Source: Mycetocola_B reblochoni (GTDB lineage Bacteria; Actinomycetota; Actinomycetes; Actinomycetales; Microbacteriaceae). From it: 64,000 nucleotides of DNA. Each line of letters starts with the position of its first letter. Positions within the stretch are counted from its first letter, which is position 1. Position numbers and translations under genes: made by a program. Shown in pieces: positions 43,313 to 51,899 of this stretch. Location: contig NZ_RCUW01000001.1 in NCBI RefSeq assembly GCF_003667525.1, positions 310,001 to 374,000 on the forward strand, written 5' to 3'. A model generated the notes under the pieces. It did not search any database. It saw only the letters and a list, made by a program, of their open reading frames with translations, and was not told where the DNA came from.

Positions 43313-43354
43313 GCGCGGCGCCCCCGGACCCTCCGGGGGCGCCGCGCCCGTTTT
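43313..43354 (+). terminator. Intrinsic terminator of the tctCBA operon
   Basis: A perfect 16-bp stem (arm GCGCGGCGCCCCCGGA, loop CCC, ends 43347) followed after 3 nt by TTTT (43351-43354). Confidence 0.9.
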
Positions 43355-43375
43355 CCGCCGAGATCGAGGACCACC

Positions 43376-44146
43376 ATGACCACGACCCCCGCATCCGTCC
43401 CGCCCGTCCCGCGCCGGGAGCCCGCCGTCGTCGAGATCGACAGGAAGGCGCTGAGGGATCACGTCTCCGAGCTGATCCTCGAGCTGCTGCTCCGCGGCGA
43501 GTTCGCCCCCGGCGAGCGCCTGGGCATCGAGAACCTGGCGAGGCGGATCAACGTCTCCCCCACCCCGGTCAGGGAGGCGCTCGTCCAGCTGGAACGGACG
43601 AAGCTGATCACCAGGGAGGCGCTGAAGGGCTACCGCGTCGCGCCTCCGTTGGACGCCACGCAGATGAGCCAGCTCTCCGCCGCCCGGCTCATGCTCGAGA
43701 CGGAGGCGGTCCGGCTGGCGACGCCTCTCGGCGCCGAGGGCGTGGAGCGCCTCCGTGCGGCGCAGCGTCGGCACGCCGAGGCGGGGGCCGGAATCATCGA
43801 GCGCGGGGAGGCGGCGATCGGCGACGCGGAGCTGACCGGGCACTACTTCGCCTGCGACACCGCGTTCCACCGGGTCTTCATCGAGTCATGCGGGAACCCG
43901 TTCATCGTCGAGATGACCGATGCGCTCGGCGCGCAGCTGCACCGCATGCGCCAGACCGTGTCGCACGGCGTCACCGACGTCGCCGAGGCGATCGCCGAGC
44001 ACGCAGCGATGGCCGAGGCGATCGCGTCCGGCGACCCGGACGCGGCATCGGCTGCCGTGCGCGCCCATCTGCTCCGCGTCCAGGACCGCGCGCTCCGTGC
44101 CGCTGGACCGCTCGGATCACCCGGCCCGCCTTCATGCACGCATTGA
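43376..44146 (+). CDS. GntR family regulator (FadR/FCD type)
   Basis: A 256-residue regulator. The winged helix spans about 25-95 with GEFAPGERLGIENLARRINVSPTPVREALVQLERTKLI split across the recognition helix PTPVREALVQLE. The FCD effector domain follows (MLETEAVRLA; DTAFHRVFIESCGNPF, with the metal/ligand His). GAGGA lies 8 nt before ATG 43376. It lies just after the tct terminator and is a good candidate to control the PdxA2-TctCBA genes. Its stop codon forms part of a palindrome upstream of the second GntR gene. Confidence 0.92.
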   Translation: MTTTPASVPPVPRREPAVVEIDRKALRDHVSELILELLLRGEFAPGERLGIENLARRINVSPTPVREALVQLERTKLITREALKGYRVAPPLDATQMSQLSAARLMLETEAVRLATPLGAEGVERLRAAQRRHAEAGAGIIERGEAAIGDAELTGHYFACDTAFHRVFIESCGNPFIVEMTDALGAQLHRMRQTVSHGVTDVAEAIAEHAAMAEAIASGDPDAASAAVRAHLLRVQDRALRAAGPLGSPGPPSCTH

Positions 44147-44157
44147 TGCATGCATCA
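44144..44157. promoter_or_regulatory. 14-bp perfect palindrome, GntR operator candidate
   Basis: TGATGCATGCATCA, whose first three bases are the stop of the first GntR gene. It lies 2 nt upstream of a -10 hexamer, so a bound protein would cover the promoter of the second GntR gene. Extra half sites (ATGCA at 44134) lie just before it. Confidence 0.7.
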
Positions 44158-44159
44158 GC

Positions 44160-44165
44160 TACACT
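44160..44165 (+). promoter_or_regulatory. -10 hexamer of the leaderless second GntR gene
   Basis: TACACT, 6 nt (GACGGA), then GTG 44172. Directly abuts the palindrome. Confidence 0.6.
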
Positions 44166-44171
44166 GACGGA

Positions 44172-44846
44172 GTGACACCACCAAACAGCACCCTCCCCTG
44201 GGAGCGCCTCACCGAGCGCAGCCCCCTCGCCGCCCGCATCGCGGCGCACACCGCACAGGCCATCATCGAACGACGACACCGAGAGGGCGAGCTCATCACC
44301 GAGTCCGAGCTCGCCGACGCCAACGGCGCCAGCCGCACCCCCGCGCGGGAGGCGATGGTCCAGCTCGAGACCTGGGGCCTCGTCCGCCTCGCGCCCAAGA
44401 AGGGCGCCATCGTGACGGCCGTCACCCCGGAGGAGCGGCGCGATCTGCTCGCCGTGCGCACGCTGTTCGAGGCGAACGTCCGGCCCGACGCGGCCACGGC
44501 CGACGCCCTCGCCGAGGCCCTCGCCGCCAACCTCGAGCGCCAGGAGAGCGCCCTCACCCGCTCCGACCTGCTCGACTTCGCCGGCGCCGACCACGGGTTC
44601 CACTCGCTGCTCATCCAGTCCAGCGGCAACAGCGTGACCATGGAGATCCTCGACCGGCTCGGTCCGCGCCTGGCCCGGCTCACCTACCAGGTGATCGCCG
44701 AGCACCCCGAGCGCATCGCGGTGTTCCTCAGCGAGCACCGCGTCCTCGCGCGGCACCTCGCCGACGCGGACCGCGAGCACTACGCCGAGCTCGTCCGCGC
44801 TCACATCAGCGCCGGCCACGCCGACGCCGTGACGGTCGCCCCGTGA
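44172..44846 (+). CDS. GntR family regulator (FadR/FCD type)
   Basis: A 224-residue regulator. The HTH reads GELITESELADANGASRTPAREAMVQLETWGLVRLAPKKG; the FCD domain has LLAVRTLFEANV, ADHGFHSLLIQSSGNSV and LSEHRVLARHLADAD with candidate metal-site His. It is probably leaderless and autoregulated through the palindrome just upstream. Its stop overlaps the MFS start (GTGA), so the transporter is its most likely target. Confidence 0.92.
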   Translation: MTPPNSTLPWERLTERSPLAARIAAHTAQAIIERRHREGELITESELADANGASRTPAREAMVQLETWGLVRLAPKKGAIVTAVTPEERRDLLAVRTLFEANVRPDAATADALAEALAANLERQESALTRSDLLDFAGADHGFHSLLIQSSGNSVTMEILDRLGPRLARLTYQVIAEHPERIAVFLSEHRVLARHLADADREHYAELVRAHISAGHADAVTVAP

Positions 44847-46060
44847 GCGCCCGCGACGCCGCAGCGATGAGCGCACGCGCCCGCAGCAGGGCCTGGCTGC
44901 TGCCCGTCCCTGCCATGTTCAACCTGGCCTACGGCGGCAACCACTTCACCCCGCTGCTCCACCTGTACGAGCAGGCCGGCGGCTACACCCCGTGGCAGGC
45001 CAACCTGCTCCTCGGCATGTACGTCGGCGGGCTCATCCCCGGACTGCTCCTGGCCGCGGCGATCTCCGACAAGCACGGGCGCAAGCCCGTCCTCGTCGCG
45101 GGGACCGTCATCGCGCTGGTCGGCAGCACCATGCTCGCGGCGGGTCTGCACACCTTCGTGCTGCTCTGCGTCGGCCGCGTCCTCGCGGGGATCGGCGTCG
45201 GCGTGGCCATGTCGGTCGGCACCAGCTGGATCAAGGAGCTCTCCTCCGCCCCCTTCGACCCGGACGCCCCGGCCAGCGCCGGCGCCAGGCGCCCCTCGAT
45301 GACGCTGACCTTCGGCTTCGGGCTCGGCGCGGCCGTCAGCGGCAGCCTCGCCCAGTGGGGTCCGGTGCCGACGGTCATGCCCTACCTCGTCCACATCGGC
45401 TTCAGCATCGTCGGTCTGGCCCTGCTGATCCGCGCCCCCGAGTCGCTGCCGACGGAGCGCAGGGCGACCGGCGACTGGTGGCGCGACCTCCGGGTGCCCT
45501 CCACCGCGCACCGGAAGTTCCTCGGCGTCGTGCTCCCCGCCGCCCCCTGGGTGTTCGCGGCCGCCGGCGTGGCCTACGCCGTCATGCCCGCGCTCGTCGA
45601 GGACCAGCTCGGCGACGGCACGACCGTGTACGCGACGGGGCTGACCGTGCTCACGCTCGGTGTGGGCGCCGCCGTGCAGAACCTCGTGCCCTGGATCAAC
45701 CGGGTCACGGGGAACCGCGCCGTCGTGGTCGGGCTCGTCCTCATGACGGCGGGGATGGCGTTGTCCGAGTACAGCGCCGTCGTCACCGTTCCCGCTCTCT
45801 CCCTCGCGGTGGCCGTGCTGCTCGGGATGGCGTACGGCGTGCTCATCGTCGCCGGGCTGATCATCGTCCAGCGGATCGCCACGCCCCAGGACCTGGCCGG
45901 GCTGACGGGTGTGTACTACTCACTCAGCTACACCGGGTTCCTGCTGCCGACGGTGCTGAGCGCACTCGTGCCCGTCCTTGCCTACCCGGTGTCGCTGACC
46001 ATCGTGACCGGGGTCTGCGCCCTGTCCCTGCTGCTGGTGATGCGCAACCTGCGCCGCTGA
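44843..46060 (+). CDS. MFS transporter
   Basis: A 405-residue, 12-helix permease of uncertain substrate. GTG 44843 overlaps the GntR stop by 4 bp. Residues 75-85 hold the MFS loop motif DKHGRKPVLVAG; GRVLAGIGVGVAMSVGTSWI is motif-B-like; the central loop (about 135-150) is longer than usual. The link to a GntR regulator suggests an inducible importer of an acid or sugar-acid. Confidence 0.88.
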   Translation: MSARDAAAMSARARSRAWLLPVPAMFNLAYGGNHFTPLLHLYEQAGGYTPWQANLLLGMYVGGLIPGLLLAAAISDKHGRKPVLVAGTVIALVGSTMLAAGLHTFVLLCVGRVLAGIGVGVAMSVGTSWIKELSSAPFDPDAPASAGARRPSMTLTFGFGLGAAVSGSLAQWGPVPTVMPYLVHIGFSIVGLALLIRAPESLPTERRATGDWWRDLRVPSTAHRKFLGVVLPAAPWVFAAAGVAYAVMPALVEDQLGDGTTVYATGLTVLTLGVGAAVQNLVPWINRVTGNRAVVVGLVLMTAGMALSEYSAVVTVPALSLAVAVLLGMAYGVLIVAGLIIVQRIATPQDLAGLTGVYYSLSYTGFLLPTVLSALVPVLAYPVSLTIVTGVCALSLLLVMRNLRR

Positions 46061-46134
46061 TCGCCAACCGGACCTGACCGGCCACGGACGGGCTCGGGCG
46101 TCGGGCGTCCGGCGGACCGACGCGGCCACGGGGC

Positions 46135-47157
46135 TCAGGCCGGGGCGATCTGCCGGATCGCCTCGGCCATCGTCCCGGCGATCTCGGCGGTCTCGGCGAG
46201 GGTGTGCAGCGGCGACTCGCGCAGGCCGCTGGCGACGAAGGACGCGAGCGCGGTGGCCTGCCAGGACAGACCGAGGTGGCCGTCCCTGCCGCTGTCGTCG
46301 ACCCAGCGCACCGGCTCGTCGAGCTCCGGCCCGCTGAGCGTCAGCGTGGTCGGCGTGTAGAACAGCTCGCCCGTCTCGATGCGCGCCTGCGACCCCGCGA
46401 TGAACGCGCGCGAGGGCGACGCCGCCGCCAGGCTGGTCGTCAGGGTCGACTGGCGCCCCTCACCGTGGTCGAGCACGAGCGTCGCCGTCGCGTCCACCCC
46501 CGTGCCCGTTCCCGTGCCGACGGCCGTGAGGGCGCGGGGCGCGCCGAACACCATCGAGTCGAACTGCACCGCGTACACCCCGAGGTCGAGCACGGCACCG
46601 CCGGCCAGCTCCGGCCGATAGAGCCTCCCGTTCGGGTCGAAGGGGATGAGCTGCCCGTGGTCGGCGACGACCGTGACCGGGTCGCCGAGCAGCCCCTCCC
46701 GCAGGACGGCGCGCAGCACCGCGGCCTGCGGCAGGTAGCGCGACCACATCGCCTCCATGAGGAACACCCCGGCCTCGGCGGCCGCGGCGGCGAGCAGCCG
46801 GACGTCCTCCGCGGTCGTCGCCATCGGCTTCTCGATGAGGACGTGCTTGCCCGCGGCGATGGCGAGCAGCCCCAGCTCCCTGTGCTCGCTGTGCGGCGCG
46901 GCGACGTACACGACGTCGACCTCGGGGTCCTCGACGAGCTCGCGGTAGGAGCCGTAGGCCGACTCGATCCCGTGCTCGGCGGCGAAGCGCTGCGCCCGGT
47001 CGAGCGATCGGGAGCCGACGGCGACGGGGCGCTGCACCGTGTGCCGAAGGGAGCGGACGAAGGCGGCGGCGATCCCGCCGGGCGCGAGGATTCCCCAGCG
47101 CAGCGCGGGCTCGCCGGCATCGGTCTCGAAGCGGGGGTCGGAGGGCAGGGATCGCAC
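46135..47157 (-). CDS. Gfo/Idh/MocA family oxidoreductase
   Basis: A NAD(P)-dependent sugar or polyol dehydrogenase of 340 residues. Rossmann start RWGILAPGGIAAAFVRSL, then VAVGSRSLDRAQRFAAEHG, the EKPMATTAED motif with the catalytic Lys, and AMWSRYLPQ. The family's second Asp/His region is LGVYAVQFD. GTG 47157 has AAGGAG 5 nt upstream, which beats the longer in-frame starts. Substrate unknown; it stands alone on its strand. Confidence 0.92.
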   Translation of the reverse strand: MRSLPSDPRFETDAGEPALRWGILAPGGIAAAFVRSLRHTVQRPVAVGSRSLDRAQRFAAEHGIESAYGSYRELVEDPEVDVVYVAAPHSEHRELGLLAIAAGKHVLIEKPMATTAEDVRLLAAAAAEAGVFLMEAMWSRYLPQAAVLRAVLREGLLGDPVTVVADHGQLIPFDPNGRLYRPELAGGAVLDLGVYAVQFDSMVFGAPRALTAVGTGTGTGVDATATLVLDHGEGRQSTLTTSLAAASPSRAFIAGSQARIETGELFYTPTTLTLSGPELDEPVRWVDDSGRDGHLGLSWQATALASFVASGLRESPLHTLAETAEIAGTMAEAIRQIAPA

Positions 47158-47276
47158 GGGGTCTCCTTCGATCGGGCGGTCGGTCCCAGTCAACCGCATC
47201 GGGGACCGCGCACGCGAGCGTCCCGCGGGTCCCGTCACGCCGGGTCGCCGTCCTTGTCCGTCAGGGTGCGATCTGC

Positions 47277-47282
47277 CAGCCT
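47277..47282 (+). promoter_or_regulatory. Possible -10 hexamer, leaderless gene
   Basis: CAGCCT, 6 nt (GGGGGC), then ATG 47289. It lacks the first T; the G run could instead act as a weak ribosome-binding site. Confidence 0.3.
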
Positions 47283-47288
47283 GGGGGC

Positions 47289-48071
47289 ATGGCTGCTACT
47301 GACACCACCATCGCCCGCGCCCTCCGGCTCAAGGAGCTGCACGAGGCACCAGAGATCCTCCGCGTCGTCAACGTCTGGGACGCGATCAGCGCCGCGACGG
47401 TCGCCGCGACGCCCGGCACCGAGGCCATCGCCACGGCCGGCCACTCCATCGCCGCGAGCCACGGCTACCCCGACGGAGGGATGCCGCTCGACGTCGCCCT
47501 CGCCGGCATCAAGACGATCGTCGACGCCGTGGAGCTGCCGGTCACGGCCGACCTCGACGACGGCTACGACAGCCCGGGTGAGACCGTGCGCCGGGCGATC
47601 GGACTCGGCGTCGTCGGCGCGAACGTCGAGGACAGGCTCCGCCCGTTCGACGAGTCAGTCGAGCGGGTGCGCGCCATCGTCGCCGCGGCCGAGGCCGAAG
47701 GCGTCGCGTTCCAGCTCAACGCCAGGACCGACGCCATCGTGCGCGGCGGCGACCGGCCGATCGGCGAGAGCATCGACGACGCGATCGCGCGGGGCAGGGC
47801 GTTCCTGGACGCGGGCGCCTCGCTCGTGTTCGTGCCCGGCGCCATCGACCGCTCCACCGTGGAGCCGCTCGTCGCCGGACTCGGCGAGGGGAAGCTCTCC
47901 GTGATCGGGCTTCCGGGCGCGCTGACCGCCGCGGAGTTCCAGCAGCTGGGCGTCGCCCGCGTGTCCTACGGCCCGCTGACCCAGCGCGTGGCGCTGCGCG
48001 CGCTTCGCGACCTCGCCACGGACCTCTACGGCTCCGGCGTCATCCCCGAGGACACCCCCGAGCTGAACTGA
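47289..48071 (+). CDS. Isocitrate lyase/PEP mutase family enzyme
   Basis: A 260-residue TIM-barrel enzyme. It has VNVWDAISAATVAA, the metal-site Asp pair in TADLDDGYDSP, GANVEDRL, and QLNARTDAI. The active-site Cys of true isocitrate and methylisocitrate lyases (KKCGH) is absent, so it is a non-canonical member, nearer to phosphonomutase/oxaloacetate-hydrolase-like proteins. The exact reaction cannot be read. A strong terminator follows. Confidence 0.88.
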   Translation: MAATDTTIARALRLKELHEAPEILRVVNVWDAISAATVAATPGTEAIATAGHSIAASHGYPDGGMPLDVALAGIKTIVDAVELPVTADLDDGYDSPGETVRRAIGLGVVGANVEDRLRPFDESVERVRAIVAAAEAEGVAFQLNARTDAIVRGGDRPIGESIDDAIARGRAFLDAGASLVFVPGAIDRSTVEPLVAGLGEGKLSVIGLPGALTAAEFQQLGVARVSYGPLTQRVALRALRDLATDLYGSGVIPEDTPELN

Positions 48072-48087
48072 CCCGGCCGTCCGCCCG

Positions 48088-48125
48088 CGACGGGGTGCCG
48101 CTCCACACGGAGCGGCACCCCGTCG
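48088..48125. terminator. Bidirectional terminator hairpin
   Basis: A perfect 17-bp stem (inner arms GACGGGGTGCCGCTCC / its complement) with an ACAC loop, between convergent genes at 48071 and 48126. Confidence 0.9.
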
Positions 48126-48392
48126 TCAGTGGGAGCGCAGCTCCTCGATGAGCTCGTCCTTGCGCTTGCCGGAGTAGCCGGTCAGCCCGAGCTCCTTCGC
48201 CCTGCGGCGCAGCTCCGGCACGGTCCACTGCTCATAGGACCCCGCCTCCCCTCCGCGCTCGGCGACGCGGGATCGGCCGTCCCTCGCGGCCGCGTTGGCG
48301 ATGCGGGCGGCCTTCTCCTCGGAGGCGCCCTCACGGCGGAGCGCGTCGTACAGCTCCGGGTCCTTCACGGACGGGCTCTGTCGTCTCGGCAT
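48126..48392 (-). CDS. Rho-N/SAP-like domain small protein
   Basis: An 88-residue basic protein. The N-terminal half (KDPELYDALRREGASEEKAA followed by RIANAAARDG) resembles the ChaB-like or DUF7218-type module. The C-terminal half (YEQWTVPELRRRAKELGL and GYSGKRKDELIEELR) is a helix-extended-helix of the Rho-N/SAP type, which usually binds nucleic acid. Function unknown. GAGGAGGGCGAGAC before the ATG is a strong ribosome-binding site. Confidence 0.87.
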   Translation of the reverse strand: MPRRQSPSVKDPELYDALRREGASEEKAARIANAAARDGRSRVAERGGEAGSYEQWTVPELRRRAKELGLTGYSGKRKDELIEELRSH

Positions 48393-48470
48393 GTCTCGCC
48401 CTCCTCTGACGGTCGGGGACGACCGGCGCGACGGGCCGTCCGTTCGTGTGCGCCACGCTACGCCGAGACG

Positions 48471-48497
48471 GGGCGGACCGCGACCCCGCGTCCGCCC
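48471..48497 (-). terminator. Hairpin after the response regulator gene
   Basis: GGGCGGAC / GTCCGCCC 8-bp stem around a short inner pairing; it begins 10 bp after the response-regulator stop on the minus strand. No T tract. Confidence 0.55.
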
Positions 48498-48506
48498 GTC
48501 CGCTGC

Positions 48507-49109
48507 TCAGATCCAGCCGCGCTCGCGCGCCTCGATGGCCGCCTGCTGGCGGGTGCGCAGGTGCAGCTTGCCGAGGATCGACGACACGTGGTTGCGGACC
48601 GTCCCCGGCGACAGGTGCAGGGTGGAGGCGATCTGGGCGATCGTCTCGCCCCCTGCGCCGGCGCGGAGCACGTCGAGCTCCCTGTCGGTCAGGGGGCTGC
48701 GCTCGTCGGCGAGGGCGTCCGCGGCCACCTCCGGGTCGATGTAGCGGCGGCCCCCGGCGACCTGACGGATCACCTCGGCGACGTCCTGCGCCCTCCGCGA
48801 CTTGGGCATGAAGCCGTGCACCCCCGCGGCCAGCGCGCGGCGGAGCACCCCCGGCCTGGCGTGCCGCGTGACGGCGACGATCCGCGTCGCCACGGTCCGC
48901 CGCAGCACGGCGGCGGCGTCGACGCCGTCCATCCCCGGCATCTCCACGTCGAAGAGGCAGACGTCGGGGGTCAGGCGCGTGGCCACCTCGACCGCCTCGG
49001 CGCCGTCACGGCACTCGGCGATCACGTCGATGTCCGGCTCGAGCCGCAGCAGCGCGGCGAGCGCCGTGCGGATCATGTCCTCGTCGTCGGCGATGAGCAC
49101 CCGGATCAC
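48507..49109 (-). CDS. NarL/LuxR-type response regulator
   Basis: A 200-residue regulator. The receiver domain (1-118) has Asp8-Asp9, phospho-acceptor Asp54 in VCLFDVEMPGMDG, Thr81 and Lys103. The C-terminal LuxR HTH (about 138-198) reads LTDRELDVLRAGAGGETIAQIASTLHLSPGTVRNHVSSILGKL in pieces characteristic of the NarL group. GTG 49109 overlaps the sensor-kinase stop (GTGA). Probable targets are its own operon and the divergent membrane-protein gene, through the inverted repeat at 50381-50400. Confidence 0.95.
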   Translation of the reverse strand: MIRVLIADDEDMIRTALAALLRLEPDIDVIAECRDGAEAVEVATRLTPDVCLFDVEMPGMDGVDAAAVLRRTVATRIVAVTRHARPGVLRRALAAGVHGFMPKSRRAQDVAEVIRQVAGGRRYIDPEVAADALADERSPLTDRELDVLRAGAGGETIAQIASTLHLSPGTVRNHVSSILGKLHLRTRQQAAIEARERGWI

Positions 49110-50365
49110 GCTGCCCCCTCCGCACCGCGGGGGACCCGGGCCTCGAGGACGAACGTCCCGTCGCCCCCGCCTGTCGAGAGGTGGCCGCGGGCTTCCCCCA
49201 CCCTGCTCGCCATGCCGGGGATGCCGCTTCCCTCGCGACGAGCGGCGCCGTCCCGGGCCGGGGCGCCGTCGTGACCGCCCACACGCACGTCCCCGTCCCC
49301 GTCGTCCTCGGCAGTCTCCGCGTCGTTGACCGCGCGGAACAGCCAGTCGTCGCCGTCCCGGCGCAGCTCCAGGGCCGCGGTCCGGCCGCCGCCGTGCTTG
49401 AGGATGTTCGTCGTGCTCTCGCGGACGACCGGGCCGAGCACCTCCCCCGGGGCGCCGCGCGCCTCCCCGTCGACGCGGACCGTGACGGCGATGCCCGCCG
49501 CGGTCAGCAGGTCGGCGGCGTTGGCCAGCTCGTCGGGCAGAGGCACCCCCCTGAACCGCGTCGCCAGGTCCCTTGTCCCCGCGCGCGCCTCGTCGACGGA
49601 GCGCTGCGCCGCGCGGAGCTGATCACGGGCGGCCGCGGCGTCCTGACCGATGAGCCGCTCCGCGAGCTCCAGCTGGAGCGCGATGACCTGCAGGTGGTGC
49701 CCCTGAAGATCGTGCACGTCACTGGCCATGCGCAGACGCTCCTGGGTGGCCGCGAGCCGGGACTCGGCGTGCCTGGCCGAGTCGAGCGCCCTGACGATGT
49801 CCCACCACCAGAACATGCTCACGACCGTGGCGGGGAGCAGCATGGCGAACGCGATCATCGCCAGCCACCCGGGCAGCGCCAGAACGGGAACGCCCTCGAG
49901 CAGGCGGTCGAACTCGACCCAGGCGACGAGCACGATCACGACGGTCCACAGCGCCGTCACCCGGCCACGGACGCCGCGCGGCCAGGGCAGGATGCAGACG
50001 GGGACGGCGACGAGGGAGCAGGCGAGGGTCACGCTGAGCGCCCCCCAGCCGGCCGCGACGGCGGCAAGCGCGCCGATGAGCGTCCACGCCGTGGTCCGCG
50101 ACCAGCGCAGGGCGACCCGCTCTCCGGGAGGCATCCGCCAGTAGTGGGTGCCGAGCACGCTGAGCGCCACCAGCCAGACGACGGCCCCCACGGCGTACAG
50201 CACGACCCTGGCCGGGTCCGCCTGCGGCCGGAACAGCGTCAGGCCCCAGGCGAGGAGCACCATGACGGAGACGACCATGGCCGAGCCGAAGGTGTACCAC
50301 CACGTCGCGACCACGCCCCTTCCTGTCGGCGGGACGGTCTCAGTCAGGGGGGTCGTGACGCTCAC
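49106..50365 (-). CDS. Sensor histidine kinase (HisKA_3, NarL partner)
   Basis: A 419-residue membrane kinase. About five helices (25-45, 55-72, 91-112, 118-128, 140-155, 163-185) form the sensor. The dimerisation box DVHDLQGHHLQVIALQLELA has the phospho-acceptor His218. The ATPase has RESTTNILKHGGG (N-box) and GSGIPGMASRV (G-box); an Asp/Gly-rich insertion lies between them. This is the DesK/LiaS layout in which membrane state is often sensed. I start at GTG 50365 (VSVTTPLTE). A -10-like TAGGGT lies 7 nt upstream, and the inverted repeat next to it. Confidence 0.93.
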   Translation of the reverse strand: MSVTTPLTETVPPTGRGVVATWWYTFGSAMVVSVMVLLAWGLTLFRPQADPARVVLYAVGAVVWLVALSVLGTHYWRMPPGERVALRWSRTTAWTLIGALAAVAAGWGALSVTLACSLVAVPVCILPWPRGVRGRVTALWTVVIVLVAWVEFDRLLEGVPVLALPGWLAMIAFAMLLPATVVSMFWWWDIVRALDSARHAESRLAATQERLRMASDVHDLQGHHLQVIALQLELAERLIGQDAAAARDQLRAAQRSVDEARAGTRDLATRFRGVPLPDELANAADLLTAAGIAVTVRVDGEARGAPGEVLGPVVRESTTNILKHGGGRTAALELRRDGDDWLFRAVNDAETAEDDGDGDVRVGGHDGAPARDGAARREGSGIPGMASRVGEARGHLSTGGGDGTFVLEARVPRGAEGAA

Positions 50366-50372
50366 GACGCCC

Positions 50373-50378
50373 ACCCTA
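50373..50378 (-). promoter_or_regulatory. -10 hexamer of the sensor-kinase promoter
   Basis: TAGGGT on the minus strand, 7 nt before GTG 50365, so the mRNA is at or near leaderless. Confidence 0.45.
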
Positions 50379-50380
50379 CG

Positions 50381-50400
50381 GCCATGACAGATGTCATGGC
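50381..50400. promoter_or_regulatory. 20-bp perfect inverted repeat, response-regulator site candidate
   Basis: GCCATGACA-GA-TGTCATGGC: 9-bp perfect arms. It sits directly upstream of the sensor-kinase -10 box and faces the divergent membrane-protein gene, as expected of an autoregulatory NarL-family site. Confidence 0.6.
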
Positions 50401-50590
50401 CTCGCCCGCCGATGCTCCCGCCGAGCGGTGACACCGGGGCACTGCCGCCGGAGCGCGGTCCGCGGTGGACTGGACACCGTCGCCGCCGATGGGGCCACCG
50501 CCCCTCCGGGCATCCCGGCCCCGGCGACGGGCGCGATCCCCTCGGACAGCGATCCGCCCCTCCGACCGTCCGCAGCGAAAGGCCCACGCC

Positions 50591-51094
50591 ATGTCGAACG
50601 CCCTCACCGATCTGATCGTCAACTTCCAGGAGCTCGTCGCCCAGGTCCCCGACCCCGTCCAGCCGCTCATCGTCGCGCTCGCCGGCGCCGTGCCGTTCAT
50701 CGAGGGCGAGGGCTCCGCCTCGATCGGCATCATCGGGGGGATCCACCCCGTCGTCGCCGCCGTCGCCGGGATCGTCGGGAACTTCCTCTGCGTGGCGGTC
50801 GTCGTGCTGATCGGTTCGAGGGTGCGCAGCGCCGTGACCACACGGAGGGGCGGCGGCACGGCGGAGACCTCGCCCCGTCGTGAGAAGTTCCAGCGCGCCT
50901 TCACCCGTTACGGGGTCCCCGGCGTGAGCCTGCTCGGGCCGCTCCTGCTGCCCACGCAGTTCACGGCCGTCATGCTCAGCGGCGCCGGCGTGAGCACACG
51001 GCGCGTGCTGCTCTGGCAGGGTGTGGCGATCGTCATGTGGACGACGCTGTTCACCCTCATCCTCACCGGCGTGCTGCGGTTCGCCGGCGCCTGA
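50591..51094 (+). CDS. Small multidrug-export-like membrane protein
   Basis: A 167-residue protein with about four helices: a re-entrant region QPLIVALAGAVPFIEGEGSASIGIIGGI (the PFIEGE acid pair is typical of the small multidrug export / DedA-like group), then 53-76, 112-128 and 140-163. A charged cytosolic loop (about 80-105) splits the halves. The transported compound is unknown. It is divergent from the two-component genes and could be their target. GAAAGG lies ~10 nt before ATG 50591; the longer frame upstream is non-coding. Confidence 0.82.
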   Translation: MSNALTDLIVNFQELVAQVPDPVQPLIVALAGAVPFIEGEGSASIGIIGGIHPVVAAVAGIVGNFLCVAVVVLIGSRVRSAVTTRRGGGTAETSPRREKFQRAFTRYGVPGVSLLGPLLLPTQFTAVMLSGAGVSTRRVLLWQGVAIVMWTTLFTLILTGVLRFAGA

Positions 51095-51100
51095 TCCGGC

Positions 51101-51172
51101 GGGACGCGAGCGGGCGGCGGGGCGCGAGCGGGCGGCGGGGCGCGAGCGGGCGGCGGGGCGCGAGCGGCGCCC
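51101..51172. repeat. Tandem 18-bp repeats
   Basis: Unit GGGGCGCGAGCGGGCGGC at 51101 (one change), 51119 and 51137, then a partial copy. It lies between the stops of two convergent genes. Confidence 0.85.
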
Positions 51173-51226
51173 GGCCGTCATCGTTTCGCCGCCGCCCGAC
51201 GACGGGCGGCAGCGGGTGGACGGCGA

Positions 51227-51811
51227 TCAGCGCTCGACGCTGAGGACCTCCCCCGACGCCGCATCGACGAGAACGTCGCTCGTACGCAGGGCCTCGCCCT
51301 CGCGGATGTCGACCTCCCACCGGACGGTGCCGTTCTCCTCGTCGAGGGCCGCGCCGTCGACGGTGCCCTCGACCTCGGCCCTGGCGGCGTCGACCGCCTC
51401 GACCAGGCCGATCCCCGCGGCGTCGATCTCGGCCCTGTCGTCCGCGTCGAGGGTGTCCTCGTCGCCCTGGCCGAGGACCTCGGTGCCGTCGGAGGACACC
51501 CGGACCTCGGTGCTGCGGTCCCCGGAGACGACGAGGACCTGCCACTCGGAGGAGCCCTCCTCCCAGTCGAGCTCCCAGGCACGCGAGCCGTCGACCGCCC
51601 CCTCGGCCGCGGCGACCACGGCCGCGATGTCGTCCGTCGCCGGCTGGGCGGCCGCGGTCCCGGCGGGGGAGGCGCTCGCGCTCGGCGCCGCGGTCCCCGT
51701 CGCGCCTGCCCCGGCCGGGGACTCGGCCGCCGGGTCGCCCGAGCAGGCGCTCAGGGCAAGGGCGGAGCCGAGGGCGAGGACGAGGGCGGGGCGCAGACGT
51801 GTCGTTTCCAT
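51227..51811 (-). CDS. PepSY domain lipoprotein
   Basis: A 194-residue exported protein. Lipobox LSAC (Cys23), an Ala/Pro/Ser-rich tether (about 25-55), then two PepSY-type units: DIAAVVAAAEGAVDGSRAWELDWEEGSSEW-like first repeat and EAVDAARAEVEGTVDGAALDEENG second repeat, each ending in a strand of the WEV/WQV type. PepSY proteins often inhibit proteases or modulate sensors; no target is visible here. A start at ATG 51820, three codons longer, is equally possible. Confidence 0.85.
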   Translation of the reverse strand: METTRLRPALVLALGSALALSACSGDPAAESPAGAGATGTAAPSASASPAGTAAAQPATDDIAAVVAAAEGAVDGSRAWELDWEEGSSEWQVLVVSGDRSTEVRVSSDGTEVLGQGDEDTLDADDRAEIDAAGIGLVEAVDAARAEVEGTVDGAALDEENGTVRWEVDIREGEALRTSDVLVDAASGEVLSVER

Positions 51812-51899
51812 GCGCCTCATTGTCCCGGCCGCGCCGGCCGGCCGACAAGGCTCAGCGGCCGCCGCACAGCGAATCCTGCGGCGGGGAGCCAACGCCGAG

